Of a DNA stretch of 64,000 nt, positions 26,767 through 36,229 are shown piece by piece (the stretch's first letter is position 1; each line of letters starts with the position of its first letter). Below the pieces are notes generated by a model. It did not search any database, was not told the DNA's origin, and saw nothing but the letters and a program-made list of their open reading frames with translations. The stretch is taken from contig NZ_WBKI01000002.1 in assembly GCF_008830365.1 (NCBI RefSeq), positions 867,851 through 931,850 of the forward strand, written 5' to 3'. The translations under genes were made by a program, and so were the position numbers. Source of the DNA: Serratia proteamaculans (lineage in GTDB: Bacteria > Pseudomonadota > Gammaproteobacteria > Enterobacterales > Enterobacteriaceae).

Positions 26767-27990
26767 TTACTCTCCCGCAGAATTTACCTGGATACGGTGC
26801 TGGCACCATAACCAGCCGCTGATACCGCCCAGCAGAACCGCCATCATCAGAGCCGCCGCGATCAGCTGCGACTCACCATAAAACCTGGCCACCACCGGCA
26901 CCATCAGCGCACTCAGGCCGTAACCCAGCGTGTGGCTGGTGGCGATAGCTCCCGATCCTTTGCCGGTGGATAATTTATCGTTCAACATCAGTTGATAGCC
27001 CGGTGTCGCCATGGCCGCGCCAAAGGAGGCCAGCGCACAACCGGCATAGAACAAGGCCAGCGGCTGAGCGCACATTAGGCCCAGGCCGACGACCATCAAC
27101 ACCGCCGCAATCAGCAGCAGTTGTGGCGCGCTAAAGCGCTGTGGCCGCACCACCAGGAACTGTGCCAACAACGTACAGGCCGCCGCCACACTCAGCAACA
27201 CCGCCACATGATGGCTGACGCCAGTGGCCGAGTGGCTGAACATACGGGTCAAATGCGGTGCCAATCCCAGTTGCATCAGGCTGACCGAAGCCGCCAACAG
27301 CACCGCGCACAACAGGTAAGGCACCATATTCAGACGCAGCCGATTCTGCTGATGGGCCACTGGTGGCAAAGGCGGATCGTTTTGTTGGCGGCATATCACC
27401 AACAAGGCGATTAAAGGCGCAATCGCCATCAGCCACAGCGGTGCCATCGGATGAATAGATAACGCCAATGCCGCACACAGCGGGCCAAGCAGCCGCCCGC
27501 AGCTCAACCCGGAGCTGATGGTCGCCAGCGCCGACATCCGTTGTTCGTAACCGGCACGCTGCAAAGCCCAGGTCTGGCTGGCTGGCACCATGCCGGAAAC
27601 CGTCAAACCATAGATAATCCGCGCCACGATCAGGCCGCCCAGTCCCAGCATTGGCGAAAGCCAGCCGGCCGCCAGCCCCCAAACCGCCAATGCCAGTAAA
27701 GCAAAGCTGAACAAATACCCTGTTAAAGCCAGGGTTACTACAAACTTGCAGCCACGAATTTCAGACTGCCTGCCCCACCACGGAGAGCCAACCAGAAACA
27801 GCATTGAGCCGAGCGTTAATAGCCCGGCCCAGACGGAAAGCGACAGATGAGTCATGCTGACCAACACCGGTAACGCCACCAGCAGGCCGTTTTGCCCGAT
27901 GCCCAACAACCCGGCGCAAAGTGCCAGCGGCCAGTTGGAAGGAGACGTATTCCCAATTGTCGGTGATTTTGGGGGAGAAGAAATATGCAT
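26767..27990 (-). CDS. MFS transporter, ShiF-like siderophore exporter
   Basis: 407 residues, about 12 membrane segments. It is divergent from iucA across a 137-base region with Fur-like boxes, the same position as shiF beside the E. coli aerobactin operon. Motifs: GSPWWGRQSEIRG (MFS loop 2-3) and TLGYGLSALMVPV. Probable role: export of aerobactin. The ATG at 27990 (MHISSPPKSP) is preferred over a TTG one codon upstream. Confidence 0.8.
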   Translation of the reverse strand: MHISSPPKSPTIGNTSPSNWPLALCAGLLGIGQNGLLVALPVLVSMTHLSLSVWAGLLTLGSMLFLVGSPWWGRQSEIRGCKFVVTLALTGYLFSFALLALAVWGLAAGWLSPMLGLGGLIVARIIYGLTVSGMVPASQTWALQRAGYEQRMSALATISSGLSCGRLLGPLCAALALSIHPMAPLWLMAIAPLIALLVICRQQNDPPLPPVAHQQNRLRLNMVPYLLCAVLLAASVSLMQLGLAPHLTRMFSHSATGVSHHVAVLLSVAAACTLLAQFLVVRPQRFSAPQLLLIAAVLMVVGLGLMCAQPLALFYAGCALASFGAAMATPGYQLMLNDKLSTGKGSGAIATSHTLGYGLSALMVPVVARFYGESQLIAAALMMAVLLGGISGWLWCQHRIQVNSAGE

Positions 27991-28064
27991 CAAACGTAAA
28001 TTTACCGTTAATAATATTATAAGGTTATGTTTAATTCATTAAAAAATTGTATCATAGGACGATT

Positions 28065-28101
28065 GATAACAATAAATATTATTGATATAAGAATCATTCT
28101 C
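28065..28101. promoter_or_regulatory. Two Fur-like boxes in the aerobactin promoter
   Basis: GATAACAATAAATATTATT (28065-28083) matches the Fur consensus GATAATGATAATCATTATC at 14 of 19 positions. TGATATAAGAATCATTCTC (28083-28101) matches at 12 of 19, including AATCATT. The two boxes abut and lie 26-63 bases before the iucA ATG, so one operator could repress both iucA and the divergent exporter/reductase pair. Iron repression by Fur is established for aerobactin in E. coli. Confidence 0.7.
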
Positions 28102-28127
28102 AATTGATTCAATAGTGAAATGGGATC

Positions 28128-29873
28128 ATGACAATCCAGTTTGAAACCGCGACGACCGACGTGGCTGCACAATGTTTTCTCAACGCATTGGTGCGTGAAA
28201 CCCGGGACTGGCAAATCATTCCGCCAGCCAACGACCAACAGCATCCGCAGCTCCACATTCCACTTTCGCCTTCTCAGGCTATTCGCATCTCTTTACGCCA
28301 TACCTCCCCCACTCAGCATCACCAATATCTATTCCCCGCCTACCTGCATCAGCAGGATGACGGGGCCGGCGTTGCGCTGAGCGTGGAACAGCTTATCTCC
28401 TTGATGTTGGAAAAACCGGCGGTGAAAGGCGAACTGTCGGATGACGTGGTCGCTCGTTTTCGTCAGCGTGTGCTGGAGAGTCATGGTAATACCCAACAGG
28501 CGATCGATATCCGTCTGGACTGGCCTGCGCTGCGCGACAAGCCGCTGAACTTCGCCCAGGCGGAACAGGGCCTGCTGGTCGGTCACGCCTTCCACCCGGC
28601 ACCGAAGTCTCATGAGCCGTTCAACCAACAGCAGGCACGCCGTTATCTGCCGGACTTTGGCGCCAGCTTCCCGCTGCGTTGGTTCGCCGTGGATAAACGC
28701 CAACTGTGCGGTGACAGCCTGAACCTGACGCTGCAGCAACGCTTGCAACGTTTTGCCGCCGAAAGCGCCCCGCAACTGCTGGCCCATTTTAGCGATGACG
28801 TCTGGCTGCTGCCGATGCATCCCTGGCAGGCCGACCATTTGCTGACCCAGAGCTGGTGTCAGGATCTGGTGGCCCAGGGGCTGCTGCACGATCTGGGCGA
28901 AGCCGGCGAACGCTGGCTGCCAACCAGCTCTTCGCGCTCGCTGTACAGCGCCAGCAACCGCGACATGATCAAGTTTTCCCTCAGCGTGCGTCTGACCAAC
29001 TCAGTACGCACCCTGTCAGTAAAAGAAGTGAAGCGCGGCATCCGCCTGGCACGCCTGGCACAAACGTCACGCTGGCAGCAGTTGCAGGCGCGCTATCCGA
29101 CCTTTCGCGTAATGCAGGAAGACGGCTGGGCCGGTCTGCGTTCGGCGGACGGCAGCATCCAGGAAGAAAGCCTGATGGCACTGCGCGATAACCTGTTGTT
29201 CGATCAGCCGCAAAGTCAGACCAACGTGTTGGTGACGCTGACCCAGGCCGCGCCGGATGGCGGTGACAGCCTGCTGGCTGCAGCGGTACGCCGTTTGGCC
29301 AGCCGTCTGAATCTGCCATTGCAACAGGCCGCCCATACCTGGCTGGACGCTTACTGCCAACAGGTCCTGCTGCCGCTGTTCAGCACCGAAGCCGATTACG
29401 GCCTGGTGTTGCTGGCTCACCAGCAAAACATTTTGGTTGAGATGCAGCAGGATTTGCCGATCGGCATGCTGTACCGCGACTGCCAGGGCAGCGGCTTTAC
29501 CCGTGATGCCGGCCCCTGGCTGGAAGAGATTGGCGAAGCCGATGCGGAAAACCGCTTCAGCGAACAGCAACTGCTGCGCTACTTCCCTTACTACCTGCTG
29601 GTGAACTCCAGCCTGGCGGTAACCGCCGCACTGGCCGCGGCCGGTTTCGACAGTGAAGAACAGTTGATGGCCCGGGTTCGCGACGCACTGAGCGGCCTGC
29701 GCGCCAGCGCCAAAAATACCCTGTGCCTGGACTATGTGCTCGACAGCAGCCACTGGAATTGCAAAGGAAACTTCTTCTGTTATCTGCACGACCATAACGA
29801 AAACACCATCGTCGATCCGGCGGTGATTTACTTCGACTTCGTTAACCCGCTGCGCCAGGAGGCTATTCAATGA
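28128..29873 (+). CDS. iucA: Aerobactin synthetase component IucA
   Basis: 581 residues. NRPS-independent siderophore synthetase that joins citrate to the first N6-acetyl-N6-hydroxylysine. Typical IucA/IucC motifs: HPWQADHLL near residue 232, PTSSSRSLYS, IKFSLSVRLTNSVRTLSVKEV and the C-terminal FerB-like NCKGNFFCYLHDHNENTIVD. First gene of a classic iucABCD-iutA operon; its stop overlaps the iucB ATG by four bases. Confidence 0.93.
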   Translation: MTIQFETATTDVAAQCFLNALVRETRDWQIIPPANDQQHPQLHIPLSPSQAIRISLRHTSPTQHHQYLFPAYLHQQDDGAGVALSVEQLISLMLEKPAVKGELSDDVVARFRQRVLESHGNTQQAIDIRLDWPALRDKPLNFAQAEQGLLVGHAFHPAPKSHEPFNQQQARRYLPDFGASFPLRWFAVDKRQLCGDSLNLTLQQRLQRFAAESAPQLLAHFSDDVWLLPMHPWQADHLLTQSWCQDLVAQGLLHDLGEAGERWLPTSSSRSLYSASNRDMIKFSLSVRLTNSVRTLSVKEVKRGIRLARLAQTSRWQQLQARYPTFRVMQEDGWAGLRSADGSIQEESLMALRDNLLFDQPQSQTNVLVTLTQAAPDGGDSLLAAAVRRLASRLNLPLQQAAHTWLDAYCQQVLLPLFSTEADYGLVLLAHQQNILVEMQQDLPIGMLYRDCQGSGFTRDAGPWLEEIGEADAENRFSEQQLLRYFPYYLLVNSSLAVTAALAAAGFDSEEQLMARVRDALSGLRASAKNTLCLDYVLDSSHWNCKGNFFCYLHDHNENTIVDPAVIYFDFVNPLRQEAIQ

Positions 29874-30820
29874 TGCCACACGCCAAACTGATGCATGCCG
29901 GCAGCGGTTTTCGCTGTGAACGCCTGGAACAGGAGTTGCAATTGGGTTTCGGTCTCGATGGCAGCGCCGTGCTGCACTATCCGGGCTCGTTGCCGCAGGG
30001 CTGGCTGGTAGCGGCGCTGGACCAGTTATTGGTAGCGGCACCGCAGCTCAGCGGTGTCACCTTGCCCTATGCGCAATGGCGTGAAGAACCGCAGGCGCAG
30101 GCACTGTTCGCTTTGGCCAGCGGTGACTATCTGGCGCGCGAAACCTTTTATCAATTACCGCTGTGGCTCAGCGGTGAACGCAACCGTGCCTCTGGCCAGA
30201 TGCAGTATGACGCTGAACGCAGCCTGTGGTTTCCACAGCGTCCGGTACGGCCCAGCGGTGAGGTCTATCGCCGTTACGATCCGCAATTGAAGAAGACCCT
30301 GAGCTTCCGCCTGCCGGAAGTGGAACACGATGCCGAACAATTCACCCGCTGGATGAACTCGCCGCGCGTCGATGCCTTCTGGGAAATGAGCGGCCCGCTC
30401 GAAACCCAGGCCGCCTACCTGCAACGGCAACTGGATTCCAGCTACTGCTACCCGCTGCTGGGTTGCTTTGACGATCGCCCGTTCGGTTATTTCGAAGTCT
30501 ATTGGGCCCCCGAAGATCGCATTGGCCGTCACTACCGTTGGCAGCCGTTCGATCGCGGGCTGCATATGCTGGTCGGTGAGGAAGACTGCCGCGGCGCGCA
30601 GTACATCCGCAGTTGGCTACGCGGCCTGACGCATTACTTATATCTGGATGAGCCACGCACCACGCGAGTGGTCGCCGAGCCGCGTGCTGACAACCAGCGG
30701 CTGTTCCGTCACCTGCCCGCCGCTGGCTATTACACCCTTAAAGAGTTTGATTTCCCGCATAAACGTTCGCGTTTGATTATGAATCAGCGTGATGAGTTCT
30801 TCCGGGAGGCTTGCGTATGA
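29870..30820 (+). CDS. iucB: N6-hydroxylysine O-acetyltransferase IucB
   Basis: 316 residues (E. coli 315). Acetylates N6-hydroxylysine with acetyl-CoA. The C-terminal half is a GNAT/RimJ-like domain: LPEVEHDAEQFTRWMNSPRVDAFWEM, the GYFEVYWAPEDRIGRHY strand pair, then LHMLVGEEDCRGAQYIRSWL. Overlaps both neighbours by four bases (ATGA). Confidence 0.94.
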   Translation: MMPHAKLMHAGSGFRCERLEQELQLGFGLDGSAVLHYPGSLPQGWLVAALDQLLVAAPQLSGVTLPYAQWREEPQAQALFALASGDYLARETFYQLPLWLSGERNRASGQMQYDAERSLWFPQRPVRPSGEVYRRYDPQLKKTLSFRLPEVEHDAEQFTRWMNSPRVDAFWEMSGPLETQAAYLQRQLDSSYCYPLLGCFDDRPFGYFEVYWAPEDRIGRHYRWQPFDRGLHMLVGEEDCRGAQYIRSWLRGLTHYLYLDEPRTTRVVAEPRADNQRLFRHLPAAGYYTLKEFDFPHKRSRLIMNQRDEFFREACV

Positions 30821-32565
30821 TGACCCCTGATTACGCCGACTGGCAGCGCGTTAACCGCCAGATGATCGCCAAAATCCTGGCCGAACTGGAATACGAACGC
30901 ACGCTGCAGGCCGAACAACAGGATGGGCAATGGCGCATTGCACTGGGTGATGCCCACTACCACTTCAGCGCCGAACGCGGTATCTGGGGCTGGCTGCACA
31001 TCGATCCGACTACGCTGGCCTGCGATCAATCGCCGTTAGCCGCCGACCAAACGCTGCGCCATCTGGCACAGGTGTTGAAGATGGACGATGCGCAGGTCGC
31101 CGAACACCTGGAAGACCTGTACGCCACGCTGCGCGGTGATATGCAGTTGCTGTCTGCCCGCCACGGCATGAGCGCGCAGGATTTGATCGCGCTGGACGCC
31201 GATGCGCTGCAATGTCTGCTGGCAGGACATCCCAAGTTTATCTTTAACAAAGGCCGTCGCGGTTGGGGGCTGACCGCGCTGCAGCAATATGCACCGGAAT
31301 ACCAGGGCCAGTTCCGGCTGCACTGGGTGGCAGCCAAACGCGGCAGCTTCGTCTGGTGTGCTGATGAAGCCTATCCGCTGGCCAACCTGCTGGATAGCGC
31401 CATGGATAGCGCCGAACGTCAGCGCTTTGACCGCCGCTGGCGCGAGCTGAAACTGACACAAGACTGGATCCCGGTGCCGCTGCACCCGTGGCAGTGGCAG
31501 CAAAAAATCGCCCTGCACTTCTTGCCGCAACTGGCCGAAGGGGAACTGGTGGAGCTGGGTGAGTTCGGCGACAGCTATCTGGCACAGCAATCGTTGCGCA
31601 CCCTGACCAACATCAGCCGCCGTTCCGCATTCGACATCAAGCTGCCGCTGACCATTTACAACACCTCGTGCTATCGCGGTATCCCGGGCAAGTACATCAG
31701 CGCCGGGCCAGCTGCTTCCCGCTGGCTACAACAAATTTTTGCCGAAGACAGCACGCTGCGTAACAGCGGGGCCGAGATCCTTGGCGAACCGGCGGCAGGT
31801 TACATGACCCACCCAACCTACGCTTCGCTGACCAAGGCGCCCTACCGCTATCAGGAAATGCTGGGGGTGATCTGGCGAGAAAACCCTTCTTGTTATCTGC
31901 AGGAAGGCGAACAGGCCATTTTGATGGCGACGTTGATGGAAACCGACAACCTCGGCCAACCGTTGATCGCCGCCTATATTGCCAATTCCGATCTCGACGC
32001 CGAAGCCTGGCTGCAACAGATGTTCCGCGTGGTGGTGCTGCCGATGTACCACCTGATGTGTCGCTACGGCGTGGCGCTGATCGCCCACGGGCAGAACATC
32101 ACGTTGGTGATGAAAGACCAAGTGCCGCAGCGCGTGCTGTTGAAAGACTTCCAGGGGGATATGCGCCTGGTGGATCAGGACTTCCCCGAAGCGGCTTCGC
32201 TGCCGAAAGTGGTGAAAGACGTCACCGTACGGCTGTCCGCCGACTATCTGATCCATGATTTGCAAACCGGGCATTTCGTCACCGTGCTGCGTTTTATCTC
32301 ACCGTTGATGCAGGCCTGCGGAGTCAGTGAACCCCGTTTCTATCAACTGCTGGCGCAGGTGCTGGAAAGCTATATGGCACAGCACCCGGAGATGGCTGAA
32401 CGTTTTGCCCTGTTTGATTTGTTTAAACCACAAATCATTCGCGTCGTGCTCAACCCGGTGAAACTCACCTACTCGGAGCAGGATGGCGGCAGTCGCATGT
32501 TGCCAAACTATCTGCAGGATCTGGATAACCCTCTTTATTTGGTCACCAAGGAGTTTGCCCAATGA
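30817..32565 (+). CDS. iucC: Aerobactin synthase IucC
   Basis: 582 residues (E. coli about 580). Adds the second acetyl-hydroxylysine to the IucA product to complete aerobactin. Motifs: GHPKFIFNKGRRGWG, VPLHPWQWQQKIALHF, NISRRSAFDIKLPLTIYNTS and LKDFQGDMRLVDQDF. The open frame begins with TTG-CGT, but ATG 30817 overlaps the iucB stop and has GGGAGG seven bases upstream. Confidence 0.95.
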   Translation: MMTPDYADWQRVNRQMIAKILAELEYERTLQAEQQDGQWRIALGDAHYHFSAERGIWGWLHIDPTTLACDQSPLAADQTLRHLAQVLKMDDAQVAEHLEDLYATLRGDMQLLSARHGMSAQDLIALDADALQCLLAGHPKFIFNKGRRGWGLTALQQYAPEYQGQFRLHWVAAKRGSFVWCADEAYPLANLLDSAMDSAERQRFDRRWRELKLTQDWIPVPLHPWQWQQKIALHFLPQLAEGELVELGEFGDSYLAQQSLRTLTNISRRSAFDIKLPLTIYNTSCYRGIPGKYISAGPAASRWLQQIFAEDSTLRNSGAEILGEPAAGYMTHPTYASLTKAPYRYQEMLGVIWRENPSCYLQEGEQAILMATLMETDNLGQPLIAAYIANSDLDAEAWLQQMFRVVVLPMYHLMCRYGVALIAHGQNITLVMKDQVPQRVLLKDFQGDMRLVDQDFPEAASLPKVVKDVTVRLSADYLIHDLQTGHFVTVLRFISPLMQACGVSEPRFYQLLAQVLESYMAQHPEMAERFALFDLFKPQIIRVVLNPVKLTYSEQDGGSRMLPNYLQDLDNPLYLVTKEFAQ

Positions 32566-33890
32566 ATCAGCCCCTGGATTTCATCGGCATTGGCGTAGGC
32601 CCGTTCAACCTCAGTATTGCCGCACTCGGCAGTGAAGTTGCCGGTTTTAACGCGAAGTTTCTCGAGCGCAAACCGCACTTTTCCTGGCACCCCGGCATGA
32701 TGGTGCCGGACTGCCATATGCAGACCAGTTTCCTGAAAGATCTGGTCAGCGCGGTATCGCCGACCAACCCCTACAGCTTTATTAACTATCTGGTGAAACG
32801 AAAGAAATTTTACCGTTTCCTGACCACCGAGCTGCGCACGGTATCGCGTGAAGAGTTCGCCGACTACCTCGACTGGGCCGCCAATGGCCTGAAGTCGCTC
32901 GAGTTCAGCCAGGAGATCCAAAGCGTGGATTTTGACGACCAGCAGCGCCAATTTGTCGTCACCACCCCGCGAGCCACCTACCGGGCGCGCCACGTCTGTC
33001 TGGGTATCGGCAAACGCATCAAGCTGCCGGACTGCGTCACCGAACAGAACGACCGCTGCTTCCACGCCAGTGAGATGACGCTGCGCAACCCGGACCTGAC
33101 CGGCAAGCGCGTCACTATCGTCGGCGGCGGCCAGAGCGGTGCCGATCTGTTCCTGAACATCTTCCGTGCCGAATGGGGCCTGCCGGCGCAGTTGAACTGG
33201 ATCTCACGTCGCAACAACTATAACGCGTTGGACGAAGCCGCCTTCGCCAACGAGTACTTCACGCCGGACTATGTTGACAGCTTCTATGGCCTGAACGACA
33301 ACGCCAAGCAGCGCATGCTGACCGAACAGAAGATGACCTCAGACGGCATCACCAGCGATTCGCTGCTGGCTATTTACCGCGCGATGTATCACCAGTTTGA
33401 AGTGCTGCGTGAAAAACCCTGGGCGCACTTGCTGCCAAGCCGCTCGCTGGCGGCGATTCAGGCCGCAGGCAACGGCTGGCAGTTGGTGACTCATCACCAT
33501 CTCGATCAGGGTAAGGAAACCTTCAATACCGACGTGGTGATCTTCGCTACCGGCTATCAGCAGGATCGCCCGGCTTTCCTCGAGCCGCTGGCGGATCGTC
33601 TGTTGACCACGGCCGATGACCAATATCGCGTGGCCCCTGACTTTACCCTCGAATGGGAAGGCCCCAAGGAAAACTGCCTGTTTGCGGTTAACGCCGGCAT
33701 GCACAGTCACGGCATCGCCGAACCCCAGCTCAGCCTGATGGCCTGGCGATCGGCTCGTATTCTCAACCGGGCTTTAGGACACGACCAGTTCGATTTAACG
33801 TCCACCCCGGCGGTGATCCAATGGCGCAGTCGGCAACCGGGCACCCCAACCCGTGCCGATCACGCCATGCTCAATTACACCGAGTTTTAA
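32562..33890 (+). CDS. iucD: L-lysine N6-monooxygenase IucD
   Basis: 442 residues (E. coli about 445). FAD- and NADPH-dependent hydroxylation of lysine, the first aerobactin step. FAD motif GIGVGPFNLSIAAL at residues 6-19, NADPH motif VTIVGGGQSGADLFLN near 185, and the C-terminal FATGYQQDRPAFLEPL block. Four-base overlap with iucC. Confidence 0.95.
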   Translation: MNQPLDFIGIGVGPFNLSIAALGSEVAGFNAKFLERKPHFSWHPGMMVPDCHMQTSFLKDLVSAVSPTNPYSFINYLVKRKKFYRFLTTELRTVSREEFADYLDWAANGLKSLEFSQEIQSVDFDDQQRQFVVTTPRATYRARHVCLGIGKRIKLPDCVTEQNDRCFHASEMTLRNPDLTGKRVTIVGGGQSGADLFLNIFRAEWGLPAQLNWISRRNNYNALDEAAFANEYFTPDYVDSFYGLNDNAKQRMLTEQKMTSDGITSDSLLAIYRAMYHQFEVLREKPWAHLLPSRSLAAIQAAGNGWQLVTHHHLDQGKETFNTDVVIFATGYQQDRPAFLEPLADRLLTTADDQYRVAPDFTLEWEGPKENCLFAVNAGMHSHGIAEPQLSLMAWRSARILNRALGHDQFDLTSTPAVIQWRSRQPGTPTRADHAMLNYTEF

Positions 33891-33923
33891 CTACACACCA
33901 ATGATGGGAACCACTGGAAAATA

Positions 33924-36164
33924 ATGATGAAGCGCAAACACCTCTGGGTATTAAATCCTTGTCTGCTGGCGATGATCGCACCCGCAGCAGCCTGGGCAGA
34001 AGAACAAAAAAGCGAAGAACAAATGGTGGTTTCCGCCAGCCGCTCGCACCGTTCCGTGGCAGAAATGGCGCAGACCACCTGGGTGATTGAAAGCCAGGAA
34101 ATTGAGCAACAGGTACAGGGCGGCAAAGAGATCAAGGACATGCTGGCGCAGTTGATCCCAGGGATGGACGTCAGCGGTCAGGGCCGTACCAACTACGGCA
34201 TGAACCTGCGCGGCCGTTCGATGATGGTGATGATCGACGGCGTGCGTTTGAACTCTTCACGCAGTGACAGCCGCCAGTTGGACTCGATCGACCCGTTTAA
34301 CATCGACCACATTGAAGTGATCTCCGGTGCCACCTCGCTGTACGGCGGCGGCAGCACCGGCGGTTTGATCAACATCGTCACCAAAAAGGGCCAGAAAGAG
34401 CAACAGGTTGAGCTGCAGGTTGGCGGCAAAACCGGCTTTGGCGGTCATAACGACCACGATGAGAACGTGGCGGCGGCGGTCAGCGGTGGCAACGACAATG
34501 CCTCGGGCCGCTTGTCGGTCTCTTACCAGCGTTACGGCGGCTGGTACGATGGCAAAGGCAATGAAGTCCTGATCGACAATACCCAGACCGGCCTGCAGTA
34601 TTCCGATCGTCTCGACGTGATGGGTACCGGCACCATTAATATTGACGATCACCAGCAGTTGCAGCTGACCACCCAGTATTACAAAAGCCAGTCCGATGGT
34701 GACCACGGCCTGTATCTGGGGGAAAATTTCGCAGCCGTGACCGGCAGCGCCAAGGCGTACAACAGCGGTGACCTGAATTCGGATCGTATTCCAGGCACTG
34801 AACGCCACCTGATTAACCTGCAATACTCCAACACCGATTTCCTCGGGCAGGATCTGGTCGCTCAGGTTTATTATCGCGATGAGTCGCTGACCTTCTATCC
34901 GTTCCCGACGCTGGCGGGCAAAGCGCCGGACTACTATGTCAGCAGCATAGGTGCCTCACAGCAGAAAACCGATTTTTACGGCGGCAAGCTGACGCTGAAC
35001 AGTAAACCGATCGACGCCCTGACGCTGACCTACGGCATCGACGCCGAGCATGAAAGCTTTAACTCCAATCAGCAGTTCTTCAATCTGGCGAAGGCGCAGC
35101 AATCCGGCGGTATGACGCTGGAAAATGCCTATAACACCGGCCGCTATCCGGGTTATACCACCAGCAACCTGGCCACCTTTATGCAAGCCAGTTACGACAT
35201 CAACCCAATCTTTACCCTGAGCGGCGGCGTGCGTTATCAGTACACCGAAAACAAGATTGATGACTTTGTCGGCTATAACCAACAGCAGGCCATCGCTACC
35301 GGCGGTGCAACCTCCGCGGATGCGATCCCAGGCGGAAAAACCGACTACAACAACGCTCTGTTCAACGCCGGCCTGCTGGCGCACCTGACAGAACGTCAAC
35401 AGACCTGGGTCAACTTCTCACAGGGCTACGAAATTCCGGATCCGGGCAAATATTATGGCAACGGCACTTATTCGCTGAACAACGGCCACTATCAGTTGAA
35501 CAAAAGCGTCAACGTCGGCGACTCCAAGTTGGAAGGCATCAAGGTTAACTCCTATGAGCTCGGCTGGCGCTATACCGGCGACAACCTGCGCACGCAGATC
35601 GCCGGCTATTATTCTCTGTCCGATAAGAGTATTTCGATCAACAAAACCGACATGACCATTAACGTCAATTCGGATAAGCGTCGTATCTATGGGGTAGAAG
35701 GCGCGGTCGATTACTTCTTCGAAGACAGTGACTGGAGCGCGGGCACCAACTTCAACTTCATTCGCTCCGAGACCAAGGTCAACGGCGAGTGGAAAAAGTT
35801 GCTGGTGGACACCGCCAGCCCGTCGAAAGTCACCGCCTATGTCGGCTGGGCTCCGGGTGACTGGAACCTGCGCCTGCAGTCACAGCAGAGCTTCGACGTG
35901 TCGGATGACGGCGACTACACCAAGGCCGGCTCCACTCAGGGCCGCAAAATTGATGGCTACAACACCATCGATTTCCTCGGCAGCTACGCCCTGCCGGTGG
36001 GTAAAGTCAGCTTCAGCGTGGAAAACCTGCTGGACAAGGAATACACCACCGTCTGGGGCCAGCGCGCACCGATCCTCTATAGCCCAACTTACGGCTCGCC
36101 AGAGCTTTACAGCTATAAAGGCCGCGGCCGTACCTTTGGCCTGAACTACTCCGTCCTGTTCTGA
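33924..36164 (+). CDS. iutA: Ferric aerobactin TonB-dependent receptor IutA
   Basis: 746 residues. Outer-membrane receptor: signal peptide ending near Ala-Trp-Ala25, TonB-box region EEQMVVSASRS, plug domain with NYGMNLRGRSMMVMIDGVRLN and SLYGGGSTGGLINIVTKKG, then the beta-barrel ending ...GLNYSVLF with terminal Phe. It follows E. coli IutA residue by residue over most of its length, with a slightly longer C-terminal barrel loop (DYTKAGSTQGRKIDGYNT). Last gene of the operon, 33 bases after iucD. Confidence 0.96.
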   Translation: MMKRKHLWVLNPCLLAMIAPAAAWAEEQKSEEQMVVSASRSHRSVAEMAQTTWVIESQEIEQQVQGGKEIKDMLAQLIPGMDVSGQGRTNYGMNLRGRSMMVMIDGVRLNSSRSDSRQLDSIDPFNIDHIEVISGATSLYGGGSTGGLINIVTKKGQKEQQVELQVGGKTGFGGHNDHDENVAAAVSGGNDNASGRLSVSYQRYGGWYDGKGNEVLIDNTQTGLQYSDRLDVMGTGTINIDDHQQLQLTTQYYKSQSDGDHGLYLGENFAAVTGSAKAYNSGDLNSDRIPGTERHLINLQYSNTDFLGQDLVAQVYYRDESLTFYPFPTLAGKAPDYYVSSIGASQQKTDFYGGKLTLNSKPIDALTLTYGIDAEHESFNSNQQFFNLAKAQQSGGMTLENAYNTGRYPGYTTSNLATFMQASYDINPIFTLSGGVRYQYTENKIDDFVGYNQQQAIATGGATSADAIPGGKTDYNNALFNAGLLAHLTERQQTWVNFSQGYEIPDPGKYYGNGTYSLNNGHYQLNKSVNVGDSKLEGIKVNSYELGWRYTGDNLRTQIAGYYSLSDKSISINKTDMTINVNSDKRRIYGVEGAVDYFFEDSDWSAGTNFNFIRSETKVNGEWKKLLVDTASPSKVTAYVGWAPGDWNLRLQSQQSFDVSDDGDYTKAGSTQGRKIDGYNTIDFLGSYALPVGKVSFSVENLLDKEYTTVWGQRAPILYSPTYGSPELYSYKGRGRTFGLNYSVLF

Positions 36165-36200
36165 TCCCTGCCTGGGCGCATTTTCGCACCCAAACAGAAT

Positions 36201-36229
36201 GAAGAAAGGGCCACTTCGGCCCTTTCTTC
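36201..36229. terminator. Bidirectional terminator after iutA
   Basis: GAAGAAAGGGCC (36201-36212), loop ACTTC, GGCCCTTTCTTC (36218-36229): a perfect 12-bp stem whose right arm touches the stop codon of the convergent hpxB. T-rich on the + side. Confidence 0.85.
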
